From Camellia lanceoleosa (taxonomy: Eukaryota; Streptophyta; Magnoliopsida; Ericales; Theaceae), in the NCBI GenBank assembly GCA_025200525.1, contig CM045761.1:138138223-138202222 (forward strand): DNA of 64,000 nt, written 5' to 3'. Numbering within the stretch: the first letter of the stretch is position 1; each line of letters opens with the position of its first letter. The notes under the pieces were generated by a model. It saw nothing but the letters and a program-made list of their open reading frames with translations. It did no database searches and was not told where the DNA came from. Positions 12,054 through 22,805 of the stretch are shown here, piece by piece. The position numbers and the translations under genes are program-made.

Positions 12054-12460
12054 AGCTGAAAATGAGATAAAGGAGGAGCAGTGGTAGCAGTGGTAGGAGC
12101 TGTGATCTGAGAGGAATCCGGAACATGAAGATGGATGAGTTCGTAGAGACGTCCATGCTTACAGCCTATCCCAAGAGTTTGCCCCGTCCGAGGGTCCTGC
12201 ACCAAACAACCAGTATGGTAAAAGGTAACACTTAGACCATGCTCACATAATTGACTAATGGAGATAAGATTTAAAGTAAGAACAGGCATAAGATATACAT
12301 GGGATAAAGATAAGTGAGAGATGGAAACAGAACCAACATGATTTACAGACAGAAGAGACCCATCAGCAGTATGGATAGAAGGAACATGAGGAGTAGAAGA
12401 GAGAGGAGTAAAAATAGTAGGGTCAAAGGTCATGTGATTACAACAAGCGGAGTCAAAGTA
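12023..12460 (-). pseudogene. copia 1 protease and pre-integrase segment
   Basis: The reading frame continues from gag beyond the TGA at 12461-12463. The first residues give F-D-S-A-C-C-N-H-M-T, a variant of the copia aspartic protease site D-S-G-A. The segment then passes into the GAG-pre-integrase region (L-W-Y-C-R). It is frameshifted near 12060 relative to integrase, apparently by a short deletion. Confidence 0.85.
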
Positions 12461-13606
12461 TCAGGAAGTGTTACTTGCGTAATGACAAAGCGAAGAGATG
12501 GAGAGTACCGAATTACGCCAAAAATGTTGAAACATGGCTTCGACATCTGTTTGAGAGAAGACTGGAGTGGAAGGATCTATAGGGACAAAGGAAGGTAAAT
12601 CCTTTGAGGCAGCAGCAGCAGTGCGTTGAGCAGCCATTGGTTTAAATGGAGTACCAGAACGGTGAGAGTTGCTACGGGAAAAATTACAGGGGAAAGGACC
12701 ATTGTGAGAGGCACATGCGGGATTGCGGAAGCAATCTTGCTGGCGATGACCAGGACCAGTCTTGTTACAAAACTGACAAAGATGAACTGGACAATTAACC
12801 AGAAGATGAGTCGACGGAAGACTGCGGTTTTGACAGTAGTTGTAGATAATGGACCTCTGTGGTGAAGGTGGTGAATGAGAACTCCGAATCTGGGGAGTAG
12901 CAAGAACAGAGTCCACAGGGTGCGGATGGAGAGTACCAAACCTGGTTTCCTCTGACAGTAGTTCAGAAATTGCTTGCTCAAGAGTGGGTAAAGGAGTGCG
13001 ATGAAGGAGAGATGCGTGTATTGGCTCAAAATAGGGAGTGAGAGCCATGAGAAACTGAACCAAGCGCTGTTGGTCACAGTAAGTAGTAAACAAGGCAGCA
13101 TCCTTAGTACAATCCCATAGAGGTTTAGAAAGAGCGAGCTGATCCCAAACATAATACATTTGGGAGAGGAAATCATTAATGGTTTGAGTTGTATCTTGGC
13201 TCATACGGTGAAGATAACTCAGAAGCTGATATTGGTGAGCAAGGCTAGTAGTCTGATAGCGTTCTTGTAAAAAATCCCAGATGGCCTTGGCTGGAGAGGA
13301 AGCAGAGTCAAGTTGGAACCATCCAAACTGAAGGCTGATAGATATAATAGAAGTATTGCGAAGCCAAGTGATGATCTGATAGTTTTTACTATCCCAATCT
13401 TCCAGACAGTCAACATATTTGGCAACGGATTCCGTGGTGGCAGTGGATTCTGTGGTTGCTTGGATGGGTTTGCACATATCCCCAGTGATGATGCACCAAA
13501 GTTTCTTTCCTTTAAGGAACCCAGACATAGTTTGTGTCCATAAGACATAGTTAGTCTCGTCAAGAACAACGAAAATAGGGTGGTTAGAGGAGTCCGTGCG
13601 ATCCAT
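12461..13606 (-). pseudogene. copia 1 gag protein, 381 codons
   Basis: The N-terminal part has the copia gag signature: Y-V-L-W-T-Q-T-M near residue 20, then an alpha-helical capsid region with W-D-F-L-Q-E-R-Y. A C-x2-C-x4-G-H-x4-D-C zinc knuckle is followed by an S/P-rich tail. The frame stops at TGA 12461-12463 where family members continue into protease with Trp, consistent with TGG to TGA. Gag itself is otherwise open from its ATG. Confidence 0.9.
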
Positions 13607-14127
13607 GAAGGAAAAGCAGTACTATCGAAGAATTCAAAAAATTCGAGGGCACCAGTGAATGAAGAAGGCCCAAGTTAGTGAGGAACCGGGCTAAACTAGC
13701 CAGAAAAGTCAAAAAATATAGGTGAACCAGCTTGGGAAAGGTCCTGAGCCGGTTTGAGCTGGACCGGCTGGACCCAAGGGCACAAGCGTGTGCAAGTGGC
13801 ACGAGCCGAAGATTTAAAGCGGCGTGGCGGCTTGTGACGCATGAAAGCGTGAGAGGTGGCTCAAGCGACTGGTGGACGTGTGGAGCGCGTAGGACGTGGA
13901 AGGCGGAAGCGGTGACGCGTCGGCGACAAATGTGGCGTATGAGGGCGCGTGTGACATCCGATGATGATGAATCTGGTGGCGTTGGATTCAGACTAAAGAG
14001 ACGAAGGTTCTGTTGTGTCTAATCTGGAATTTAGATAAGGACGAGATATGCGACAATCTGCTAAACAGAAAAGGTGATGCAGACGAGATACACAGCAACG
14101 GAAGAAGAGACTAGGAAAAACACCTGT

Positions 14128-14139
14128 GCTCTGATACCA
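14128..14139 (-). other. primer binding site of copia 1 (initiator tRNA-Met)
   Basis: On the - strand this reads TGGTATCAGAGC, a perfect complement of the plant initiator tRNA-Met 3' end, immediately internal to the right LTR. It fixes the element's orientation. Confidence 0.93.
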
Positions 14140-14425
14140 TGTAAAATATATTGAGAGAGTGATATTGAAAGAGCAAGTAAGCTCTGTGATTCAATGTATT
14201 GAAACTATAAGAAGAGGCTCCATTATATAGGAGCTGCTATACAACATCATCATGAGAGAAAAACATATAAATCAGAAAAGGGGGCGAAAGCAGATAGCTG
14301 AAAGCAACCGAAAGAATCCTATGCCCTATGCTCTGTCCTATAGTGATTACAGTAATATATTATACTATATACATTATACATTAACATATATTATACTATA
14401 TACATTATTATACTATATACATTAA
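14140..14425 (-). repeat. 5' LTR of copia 1
   Basis: On the + strand it starts TGTAAAATATA next to the primer site and ends near TACATTAACA at 14425, giving TGT...ACA ends. The outer end contains two copies of a TATTATACTATATACATTA block, so the exact end could instead be about 14388. Confidence 0.8.
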
Positions 14426-14883
14426 CAATAAATATTGAATATTGATTATTTCTCTACATTTAAATTGAATTAAATGGGCAAGCTCAATCGGTCTAAAGCG
14501 AGGTTGAACATATTTTTCTACCATCCGAATTGAGTTTAAACAAACACTCAATCTGACCTGAACTTGAGTTAACGCGCTATACTATGATCCACCACTTTGT
14601 ATCACAAATCATGTTATTCGATTTGTGTTTGGATAATAAATTTAAAAAACAATTTTTAAAAAATAACGAAGTAAGAAAAATATAAATAATTTTTTTTCCT
14701 TCTTTTTAAAAATTTGTATTTAAATTCATAAGCTAAATACAGTGTAAATTAATGGCATCAAATTATTAACTTTTTCACAACAATCCTACTAACACTAATA
14801 ATCAACCCGAATGGGACATAGTAGTGAAGAGATCCATCCTTACACGTGTTTAGGCTTCACATACTCCTCTTTCACCTTATGTA

Positions 14884-15262
14884 ACCCGTTTGTTTGGGGT
14901 TATAGGAAGGGGATTGGGATTGATAGTGATGTGGGACTACTATATGGGGTGTTTGTTTTGAGAGATGGGGAGGGGACTACTAATACCTTGGTATTAGTAA
15001 AGGCCTTGAAAGGGGGATTCATAGTGAGGAGGTAGAGATGGTATTAGAAAAATAGTGAGAGGATTAGAAATTTTTTTATTTTTTTATTTTTTATATATTG
15101 GGAATTTTTTTAAAAAATATTAATGTTTAATTTTTAAAATTTTTTTTATTTCTTTTATTATTTTATATAAAAATAATTTAACAATTCCTCACTATCAATC
15201 CCCTCACTAACAATCCCTTACTATTAATTCCCTCAATTCTATCTCTGAAAACAAATGGGGCC
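14884..15262. mobile_element. MITE-like element (CCGTTTGTTT ends)
   Basis: The left end reads CCCGTTTGTTTGGGG and the right end, inverted, GGCCCCATTTGTTTTCAG. Both flank AT-rich non-coding DNA with purine-rich left and pyrimidine-rich right halves. A relative lies at 60630-61025. No transposase is encoded. The superfamily is uncertain because the target duplication is not clear. Confidence 0.6.
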
Positions 15263-15480
15263 TTAATATAATTGGACTGTTATTATTGATAACTTTTCCT
15301 ATTGTATTCTTACATAATTTTTATTTAAAAGTTTTTAGGAACAAAAAAAATCTATCAATCCCCTCCATTCTATCTCTGAAAACAAACGAGGCCTTAGTAT
15401 AATTGGACTATTATTATTGATAACTTTTCCTATTGTGTTCTTACATAATTTTTATTTAAAAGTTTTTGGAAAAAAAAAAT
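15219..15480 (+). repeat. tandem duplication, ~131-bp unit, including the MITE end
   Basis: ATCTCTGAAAACAAA occurs at 15241 and 15372. About 110 bp that follow it are nearly identical in both copies, through to TTTAAAAGTTTTT. The duplicated unit starts inside the MITE right end and runs into its flank, so the duplication came after insertion. Confidence 0.85.
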
Positions 15481-15699
15481 TTTGATGGTCACTAATAATC
15501 TGGACCATGAAATAATGTTTCTGGATGAAATTCTGAATAATTTTTTTGAGTATATAGTATTGTTGTTTTTTTTATTTATTATTATTTATTATTTCTATAT
15601 GATTATTCACAAATCACAGCTTAAAGAGTTTTTTTTTTTTTTTTTTTGTTATTAGTGCTAAACCTTATGTGTGCCATTGACATATAAAAAGATTTTATG

Positions 15700-16250
15700 T
15701 GCCACGCCTCCCAAGGTTCTATGTGCACTACTTTTGTCATCCTCATCTGGATGAGTGGTCGTACTGCCCTCTCTATTCCTTACACGTGTACGCATTAATA
15801 CCGCCAAACAACAATGGCCAAACTGCCAAATAATATTGACACACACGGGTTTCTCCTCTTGTACTCCAATTGGACCTGGCAATTTCCACTGAGCTAGGCA
15901 TTGCCCGGTCAGTTCCAGCCTCAATTCTCGTCGACCATCAGGGTCGAGCTCAAAAACTAGCTCGGTTCGCCCAACTCCATTCGTTCCCGTTGACCTTGCT
16001 TGGCCTTGGACCATCGCTTCACCTAGCTCGACTTAGTCCGGTTGAAGGCATGATCATAGATGCCTTGGTTCAATATCTGAGATCAGTAGAGAGCTCAGTC
16101 CAACTCCCAGTCCTTGGACCTACTCAATTGAACCAATCCAGGACCTCGGCCAAGACCACACTCAACTGAACCAACCTAGTTGCACGACCCAAAGACATCT
16201 CAAGTCATGACTTAGCTCGGCCTATCTGCTCAGTGCAAATTCCCCTCACA
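15700..16250 (-). repeat. 3' LTR of the LARD-like element (truncated)
   Basis: It matches 20905-21462 with scattered substitutions and small indels. The matching stops at 15700, whereas the right LTR continues to the primer site at 20650, so about 250 bp are missing here. A purine tract on the - strand, GGAATTAAGGGGCAAT (16251-16266), abuts it and could be the polypurine tract. Confidence 0.82.
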
Positions 16251-16865
16251 ATTGCCCCTTAATTCCGTCCATACACGCATAATAGGAATTACAATACTAG
16301 TCCGGGTTAGACTCTTTGCCCGTTGGTTCCCTTTGCCCAACTGTTAGCTTCTAATCCCTTCTGTTGTAACACGATTGGAACTACTGAACTTTAGCTCAGT
16401 TTAGTGTTCAACATTGAGATAGCTTGGTTATGACATTCAAATGCCCCTTTCAACCATCATACTTGGGCAATGGAAGACCAACTAATGCACGTATAATTAA
16501 CTGAGCAAGACGTCGGCACTTGCAAGCTTTGAAAACCGAGCAATAATTTCTGCAACTTCAACTGAGCAAAAGCTTAGAATAAAGCTATGTCAAACCAAAC
16601 CAACAGTCTGGACTGAATGGCTTTGACCACCGAGCTAACAACAAGTCGAGCAATGGGGCCGAGCAAACAAAAACAATAGTTAATCAGACAATTAAGGAAT
16701 TGCTAACAATAGTCAACCAACGTGCAAAGTAATCAAAACAAATGAACATGCAGGGCATGACCGTACAAGGAATTCAAGGCGGGGCCCAAGTCTTGACTTT
16801 TCCAAAGCCAAAACCAATTTTGTAATGAAAATGCTCGGTGGGTCCCATTTGAAAATCTAGCTCGT

Positions 16866-17130
16866 GCACTAAGAGGTTGTTTGGGGTGTCCGAAATAAAT
16901 GCACTTTTTGTCTTTTTATACTAAAAAGTTGAGGTCGAAAATATGAATGTTTGGGTTAACTTTTTGACTTTTTATGAAAAAATGTGTATTAAAAAATTGT
17001 ATAAATTAATGTGTAGGGAAAAATTAGTATTGGAAGTTGTGCAGCCGTAATTGTTGACTTTTGGTGAATAGTGATAACTTTTTAACTTTTTGACTTTTTG
17101 ATTTTTTTGAGACTTCCCAAACTTGGCCTA
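16866..17130. mobile_element. small MITE-like insertion inside the LARD-like element
   Basis: A segment bounded by GGTTGTTTGGGG and CCCAAACTTGGCC has the same TTTTTGACTTTTT-rich interior as the MITE at 21589-21798. The ends are only roughly inverted, so the call is tentative. Confidence 0.5.
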
Positions 17131-17153
17131 ATTCAATAACAAACATATTAATT

Positions 17154-17357
17154 AATATGTTTGTGCTTAGAGGGCCCCACCATAAAACTTTGAAACAATC
17201 CAATGCTTTGATGTAGAATTCCACTAGTAACCAAGCAACTTTCTGTGTTCTCAATAATATGTTTGTGCTTAGAGGGCCCTACCATAAAACTTTGAAACAA
17301 TCCAATGCTTTGATGTAGAATTCCACTAGTAACCGAGCAACTTTCTGTGTTCTCAAT
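17154..17357 (+). repeat. tandem duplication, two 102-bp copies
   Basis: AATATGTTTGTGCTTAG begins copies at 17154 and 17256. The two copies differ at about three positions, so the duplication is recent compared with the element that holds it. Confidence 0.92.
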
Positions 17358-17999
17358 AAACCGAATTAAAAAATACCCATTACCGAGCTGTAATTTTGCA
17401 TCAACTCACAATTCTTTAATTTTGAGACCGAGCTAGGAATTGCGCACATAGTCGAGCTATAATTGCTTCGTGCTCTCCACCGAGTTATGGACTTTACTTG
17501 CTAATTTTGAAACTTAGCACACAATTCATTTTTCAACAGTTAAGCCAATTGCCTTTAGGTAATAACACTTGCTCCAAAACCGAACTAAATTCCTTTAGCT
17601 TTACAGCAGAGCTAAGAATGTTGCCCCTGGCTCATAACCGAGCTACCTCAAGATTATCATCTCGTGGCGCTCTACAACCGAGTAACCGGGCTATTTTCTC
17701 AACAAATTTTTCAACAGAGCTTTATGGGCCAATTTCGCTTTCGAGTGAGCTCACCAAGAGCAACTGCTAATTTTCGTAAGGAATTTGCAAATCCCAGATG
17801 ACATCCACTTTGAGCTACCCAAAGAGGGGATAGAGCCTTGGGGCCGATTTGATTCGGACCCCTTTATGTTTACCTTGAACTAGCCAAGTCTTTGTGCTAT
17901 TCTTTTTTCTGGAGTTTTATGCAAATCTTAAACAAATCTTCAACTTTTATCTTGCCGAGCAAAATCTACTTTTAGGCAAGGAATGCATGTGTTTGAACA

Positions 18000-18800
18000 G
18001 AACATCAATTTTTTTGGCTGAGCTAAATCATCTCGGCCAAAAGCCTTAGGAGTTGATCAAAACATCAAAAGCCTTGGCCAAGCTAAATCATCTCGGCCAA
18101 AAATCTTCGAAGTTGAACCAGGCATCAAAAAGCCTTAGCCGAGCTAAATCATCTCGGCCAAGAGCTTTCAAAGTTGAATACAACATCAACTTCCTTGAGC
18201 GATCTAAATCATCTTGGCCAAAAGTATTGGAGTTGAACAAAACATCAATCTCCATGGTTGAGCTAAATCATCTCGGCCAAAAGCTTTCAAAGTTGAACAT
18301 AACATCAACTTTTTTGACCGAGCTAAATCATCTCGGTCAAAAGTCTTGGAGTTGAACAAAACATCAACTTCCATGGTCGAGCTAAATCATCTCGGCAAAA
18401 AGCTTCCAAAGTTGAACAAAACATCAACTTCTTTGACCGAGTTAAATCATCTCGGCCAAAAGTTTGGAAGTTGAACATATCATCAACTCGTTCAGCCGAG
18501 CAATATCTACTCAGTGGAGATCCAAGTTGAAGAAATCATCAACTCGTTTGGCTAGGCAACATCCGCTCGGCCAAGCTCTGAGTTGAATAACTCATTAACT
18601 CGTTCGGCCGAGCAACATCCGCTTAGCGGAGCTCCGAATTGAACAAATCATCAATTCGGCTTGCCGGGTAAGGTCACCTTGGCCAAGAAAGTTGAAGTTA
18701 AACAATTCATCAACTCATTTGGCCGAGCAACATCCACTCACCAACTCTTCGAGCTGAGCAAGTCATCAACTCATTTGGTCGAGCAACATCCGCTCGGTGG
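18000..18800. repeat. ~60-bp minisatellite in the LARD-like element
   Basis: AGCTAAATCATCTCGGCCAA recurs at about 18021, 18081, 18142, 18202, 18261, 18321, 18380 and 18440. More divergent copies (CGAGCAACATCCGCTCGG form) follow to about 18800. Spacing is 59-61 bp. The + strand can be read through as Lys/Ser/Asn-rich protein, but codon-neutral changes are not preferred, so a coding role is unlikely. Confidence 0.9.
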
Positions 18801-19019
18801 ATAATTCCAAAGTTTATAAAATTTATAAACTATCCTCTTGTTGAGCAAAGATCTTTTTGGTAAGATCAAGTTATTGAGATCAACCTTATTGCTTTCCCCC
18901 CAGTCTGGGCTCCTGTTTTAAACTTACACTAACAAAGCAGTGACCCAGACTAGATGGGATGCCCCTAGACCGTGTTCACTCTTCGGTTGGAATTCTCTTC
19001 GAGCTGAGCAAATCATCAA

Positions 19020-19660
19020 GTTTTTGCCGAAAGTTGGCGAACAAAATTGGTTTGGCAACTTCTTGGCAAGCAAAGTCAGCTTAGCTCAGCGTGGAATTTC
19101 AACGTTGGCGAGCAAAGTCAGCGCGGCAACTTACATCTTGGCAAGCAAAATCAACTCAGCAAGGTTTCTTGGCGAGCAAAATCAGGTTGGCAACTTGCTT
19201 CTTGGCTAGCTAAAATCTGCTCGACAAGGAACTCCAAAGTTGGTGATCTAGGTTAGCTCGGTGACTTGCTTTTAGTGAGTAAAATCCGCTCGACAAAGAA
19301 CTCCAAGGTCGGCGAGCAAGGTCAGCTCGGCGACTTACTTCTTGGTCAACAAAATCCTCTAAGCAAGGAACTCCAAAGTTGGCGAGCAAGGTCAGCTCAG
19401 CAATTTGCTTCTTGGCGAGTAAAATCCGCTCGGCAAGGAACTCCAACGCGAACGAGCAAACGTCAACTCAGCAACTTCATACTTGGCGAGCAAAATCAGC
19501 TCAGCAAGGAACTTCAAGGTCGGTGAGCAAGGTCAACTCAGCGACTTGCTTCTTGGTGAGCAAAATCAGCTCAGCAAGGGACTCCAAGGTCGGCAAGCAA
19601 GGTCAGCTCGGCGACTTGCTTCTTGGCGAGCAAAATATGCTTGCCAAGGAATTCCATCAA
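19020..19660. repeat. ~70-bp minisatellite in the LARD-like element
   Basis: GGAACTCCAA-type blocks recur at about 19228, 19297, 19367, 19437, 19508 and 19578, each followed by GGCGAGCAAGGTCAGCTCGGC-like text. This array is distinct from the 60-bp field but uses the same GAGC/CTCGG vocabulary, so the two may share an origin. Confidence 0.88.
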
Positions 19661-19983
19661 CAAATCTTTTGCCAAGCAAAATCAGCCCGGTATGGAATTC
19701 CAAAGTTGAACAAAACCATCAACTTTCATCTTGCCATGCAAAATCAGCCCAGCAAGGAATTTTGGTCTTTCCATCAAAATGATTTTCAATTGCCCCTTGG
19801 ATCGCGCTAAATCTTCCTGGTGAGACGAAAATACAACAATTTTGGTTACAAAAGTAGAACTAAAAATAAAACTTCAGATTGACAGTGTTCCATGTTTTGG
19901 GAATAGATCGAGCATTTATATCCTGTGAATTTTATGCCCCTTTTTCTCAGCCTTTTTATTGACTAATTCCAAAACCGAACTCC

Positions 19984-20616
19984 CTAGATCTTTTCTATGG
20001 TTGTTTGCACGACCATCCTCTGCGTTTTCCGTTGACGAGCATGCTCCTCCAACACATCCCTCAGGTCTTTCGAACAGTCGAAATGAGAATATCTCGACTT
20101 TGTCGTTGGACGTGAGGAGTGGTAACTGATGTCTTGCGTGCGAGATGTCGTTGCTGGTGTGACGTAGTCTCTAGCTCTGAAGCTTCTTGTGACAAAGAGT
20201 GAAGTGGTGCTGCATCTATTTTGACTGCTGGAACGGCAAGAATGGGCGTGCTCACTGTGGTTTCTCACTATAGCGATGCCCTTTCCCTTCATCTGGCGTC
20301 TCATGGCCTCCACCTTCATCGTCATTTTCTTAATGATGGTATCTTGGTCTCTCAACTTGTCTTCCAGGTGCCGAGTGTGTGAATCTCGCTGTCGGCGATG
20401 CTCTTCTGCATTGATAGAGCGCCTAGAACTCCTTGCGTGCTTGTCTCGTGCATCTCTGGGAAGACCTCGTGCAAAGGTCTCCAAACCAGCCATCCTCGGA
20501 ATAACGGGCAGGCCATCTCTGCGCCAAAGAGACTCTGGAGTGATGCGGTCGATGGCGGATAACGTAATGTCGTCGTTGTCCGCCATAAAAGATGATCGAA
20601 AAAGCTTGGAGGACAA
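19984..20616 (-). pseudogene. gag-like relic of the LARD-like element, 210 codons
   Basis: An open frame begins about 17 bp after the primer site. It contains a charged region with likely coiled coil (R-H-L-E-D-K-L-R-D-Q-D near residue 80) and Arg/Ser-rich stretches, as seen at the N-terminus of Tat-type gag proteins. No zinc knuckle or protease follows. Its position right after the primer site supports gag origin; the sequence match is weak by eye. Confidence 0.6.
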
Positions 20617-20632
20617 GGTTTTGTCTGTTGGA

Positions 20633-20650
20633 TTCCCACAGACGGCGCCA
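20633..20650 (-). other. primer binding site of the LARD-like element
   Basis: On the - strand it reads TGGCGCCGTCTGTGGGAA, the form found after the LTR in Tat/Athila-type plant gypsy elements. It marks the internal end of the right LTR. Confidence 0.75.
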
Positions 20651-20817
20651 ATTATACGGGAAGCAAATATCCGTCGCTGTCCGTACTCTTTGTGTCCAAG
20701 CTGCGCTTAATTTCGATCGACTTGAGAACACAATGATAGTGAGCTACCCGGTGGTGCACTGCCGAAAAACCCTCCGACGATCAAGTTAGCACACTTTTAG
20801 AGAAAGAAAAAGAAATG

Positions 20818-20848
<31 letters not shown>

Positions 20849-21462
20849 GGTAGAATTCGCCCCTCCCTTTTTGAGTGTAAGGTCGAGTGCCTTATCTAGG
20901 TTGCTGCCATGTCTCCCAAGGTTCTACGTGCACTACTTCTGTCATCCTCATTTGGACTAACGGTTGTACTTCCCTTTCTATTCCTTATACGTGTACGCGT
21001 CAATACCACCAAACAACAATGGCCAAATTGCCAAATAGTATTGACACACACCATTAGCGGGTTTCTCCTCTTGCACTCCAATTGGACTTGGCAATTTCCA
21101 CTTAGCTAGGCATAGCCCGGTCAGTTCCAGCTTCAATTCTGGCCGACCATCAGGGTCGAGCTCAAAAATTAGCTCGGTTCGCCCAACTCCATTCGTTCCC
21201 GTTGACCTTGCTCGGCCTTGGACCATCGCTTCACCTAGCTCGACTTAGTCCGGTTGAAGGCATGATCATAGATGCCTTGGTTCAATATCTGAGATCAGCA
21301 GAGAGCTCAATCCAACTCCCAGTCCTTGGACTTGCTCAGTTAAACCAATCTAGGACCTCGGCCAAGACCACACTCAACTGAACCAGCCCAGTTGCACAAC
21401 CTAAAGACATCTCAAGTCATGACTTAGCTCAGCCTGTTTGCTCAGTGCAAATTCCCCTCACA
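20651..21462 (-). repeat. 5' LTR of the LARD-like element
   Basis: It runs from the primer site to CCCCTCACA. The part from 20905 on is repeated at 15700-16250. It contains a (GA)n microsatellite at 20819-20846. Confidence 0.78.
20819..20846. repeat. (GA)n microsatellite
   Basis: Uninterrupted GA dinucleotides inside the right LTR of the LARD-like element. The truncated left LTR lacks this part. Confidence 0.9.
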
Positions 21463-21588
21463 ATGTATAAGAGTAATAATATTAATATTCGAAACTTAGG
21501 GGACAGGTGAACCCCTAGTACTATACTCCCATGGATTGGGAAAATTATTTTTTGTACCTGGGACATGCTGATGTGGTGCTCTAACTTA

Positions 21589-21798
21589 GGCCTCGTTTGG
21601 AAATAGACTAATTTAGTAACTTTTTGGCTATTTGGTTAAAATATGAGCTAAAAAAAACTAGTATGTTTGGGATAACTTTTTAACTTTTTACGAAAAGATG
21701 TGCAAAAAGTAGAGAGAAAAGAGAATTTTTGATAGCTTTTTGGCTAATTTATTCACTTTTGGCTTTTTGAATAAAAAAGAGAGTTCTCAAACGAGGCC
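21589..21798. mobile_element. MITE, 210 bp, TTA target duplication (Tourist/Harbinger-like)
   Basis: Ends GGCCTCGTTT and AAACGAGGCC are perfect inverted repeats, flanked on both sides by TTA. The interior is non-coding and rich in TTTTTGGCT/TTTTTAACT. Three-bp TTA duplication and size suit a PIF/Harbinger-derived MITE; the superfamily is inference. Confidence 0.8.
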
Positions 21799-22149
21799 TT
21801 AGTTTTTATTAATTGAAATAATAGAATTCATTATCTTTTTTTTATCTCATTTTAAGAAATAATTGAACACTTATCCTTCAACAAATAGTCTGAAACAATC
21901 CAAGACGTTCGCCCAGTGAGCCATTGTCCCATTCAATTTTTCAAAAAGGAAAAATTACAGTTCAGTGGAGGGTTGAAAATTTATTTTTAAATTAATGATA
22001 AATATTATAAAAAGTAAAAAGTAAAATCATAATTTTTTTTAATGTATTTGTAATTAATTTTTGAAAGTTTATATAACAAGTAATTTCCCTTTTTAAGAAC
22101 AATTACTTCGGTAATGTGTGTATTATTTCATGTAGTAAAATAATAGAAA

Positions 22150-22530
22150 TGGCTTTCTTCCGGTCTAATCACGAATTGGAGGGTCTTATTGGGTCAATGG
22201 AGGCTTACTATGGATCTCGTTTTGATAATTTAAATTGTTTAATTTGTAGAACTCATCAAGTACTATATGTCTGCAAAACATTACATTGATCGGATATCGA
22301 TAGCTATGTGATTAAATCAATTTTGTATGAAAAAATAGACGGTGAAAAATAAACAGTTTACAAAAATTTAATTTGATCACATAATTATTGATATTCGATT
22401 AACGTGATTTTTTACGAACATATAGTACTCAATAATATTTACACATTAATAATTTAAATTATCGAAACAAAATTTATGATGAATCTCTACGAATATAATA
22501 ATATCTTCTAATCCAATCACGAATTGAAAG
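22150..22530. mobile_element. foldback (long inverted repeat) element, older copy
   Basis: The arms around 22210-22316 and 22370-22490 are inverted copies with motifs TAGCTATGTGAT and ATCACATAATTATTGA. The same family is much better preserved at 55512-55899. Near-direct repeats of TCTAATC...CACGAATTG flank it (about 22160 and 22510). Confidence 0.7.
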
Positions 22531-22559
22531 GCAGCCCTTCCCTAAAACAATATACTAAT

Positions 22560-22805
22560 TTGGTGTCAGTTATTCAACAAAGCGCCGTAGTCGAATCAAA
22601 GACAGACAGTCTTCATTACAACCCAAATTAATGTGGTAGTGTTTGATTTATGTCTTAAAATGTTGTTGATTACTTGTCCGAATCTGCTGTCAGTTATTTA
22701 ACAAAGTGGACGGTGAATATAATCAAATCAAAGCAAGACAGTAGTGTTTGATTTATGTGTAGTGTTGGGTTTATGTCTTAAAATGTTGTTGATTACTTGT
22801 CAAAA
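22560..22805 (+). repeat. imperfect tandem duplication, ~123-bp unit
   Basis: TTATGTCTTAAAATGTTGTT and the sequence after it occur at 22649 and 22772. The upstream parts GTCAGTTATT(C/T)AACAAAG also match. The copies have small indels. Confidence 0.8.

Larger units (their letters stand above)
9247..14425 (-). mobile_element. Ty1/copia retrotransposon 1, degenerate
   Basis: Read on the - strand the order is 5' LTR (right), perfect initiator-Met primer site, gag with zinc knuckle, protease, integrase, reverse transcriptase, RNase H, 3' LTR remnant (left). Integrase precedes RT, which defines the copia order. The 144 bp shared between LTRs (9247-9390 and 14236-14379) show about four differences. 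The left LTR has lost both its outer ends. The coding region has two nonsense codons, two frameshifts and a changed integrase catalytic residue, so the element is dead. Confidence 0.95.
14426..15699. other. AT-rich spacer with a MITE-like element and tandem duplication
   Basis: No credible gene. A short open frame at 14811-15035 lies inside the MITE-like repeat. T-rich runs occur at about 15065-15150 and 15631-15647. Confidence 0.7.
15700..21462 (-). mobile_element. large non-autonomous LTR element (LARD-like, gypsy-type primer site)
   Basis: About 550 bp at 15700-16250 are repeated at 20905-21462 in direct orientation, ending CCCCTCACA in both. On the - strand a TGGCGCC primer site (20633-20650) and a gag-like frame right after it orient the element. 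The 4.4-kb interior has no protease, RT or integrase, only a gag relic and minisatellites. The primer type and the gag position suggest a Tat/Athila-like gypsy parent. The left LTR is truncated at 15700 relative to the right one. Confidence 0.8.

Noticed and set aside
15658..16014. 118-codon - strand frame conserved at 20978-21226
   Set aside because: Appears in both places only because they are the two LTRs of one element; composition is not protein-like and the copies carry different indels.
18053..18355. 100-codon repetitive Lys/Ser/Asn frame, and similar frames at 18940-19810
   Set aside because: Translations of the 60-bp and 70-bp minisatellites. Periods are multiples of or near three by chance and several frames are open at once.
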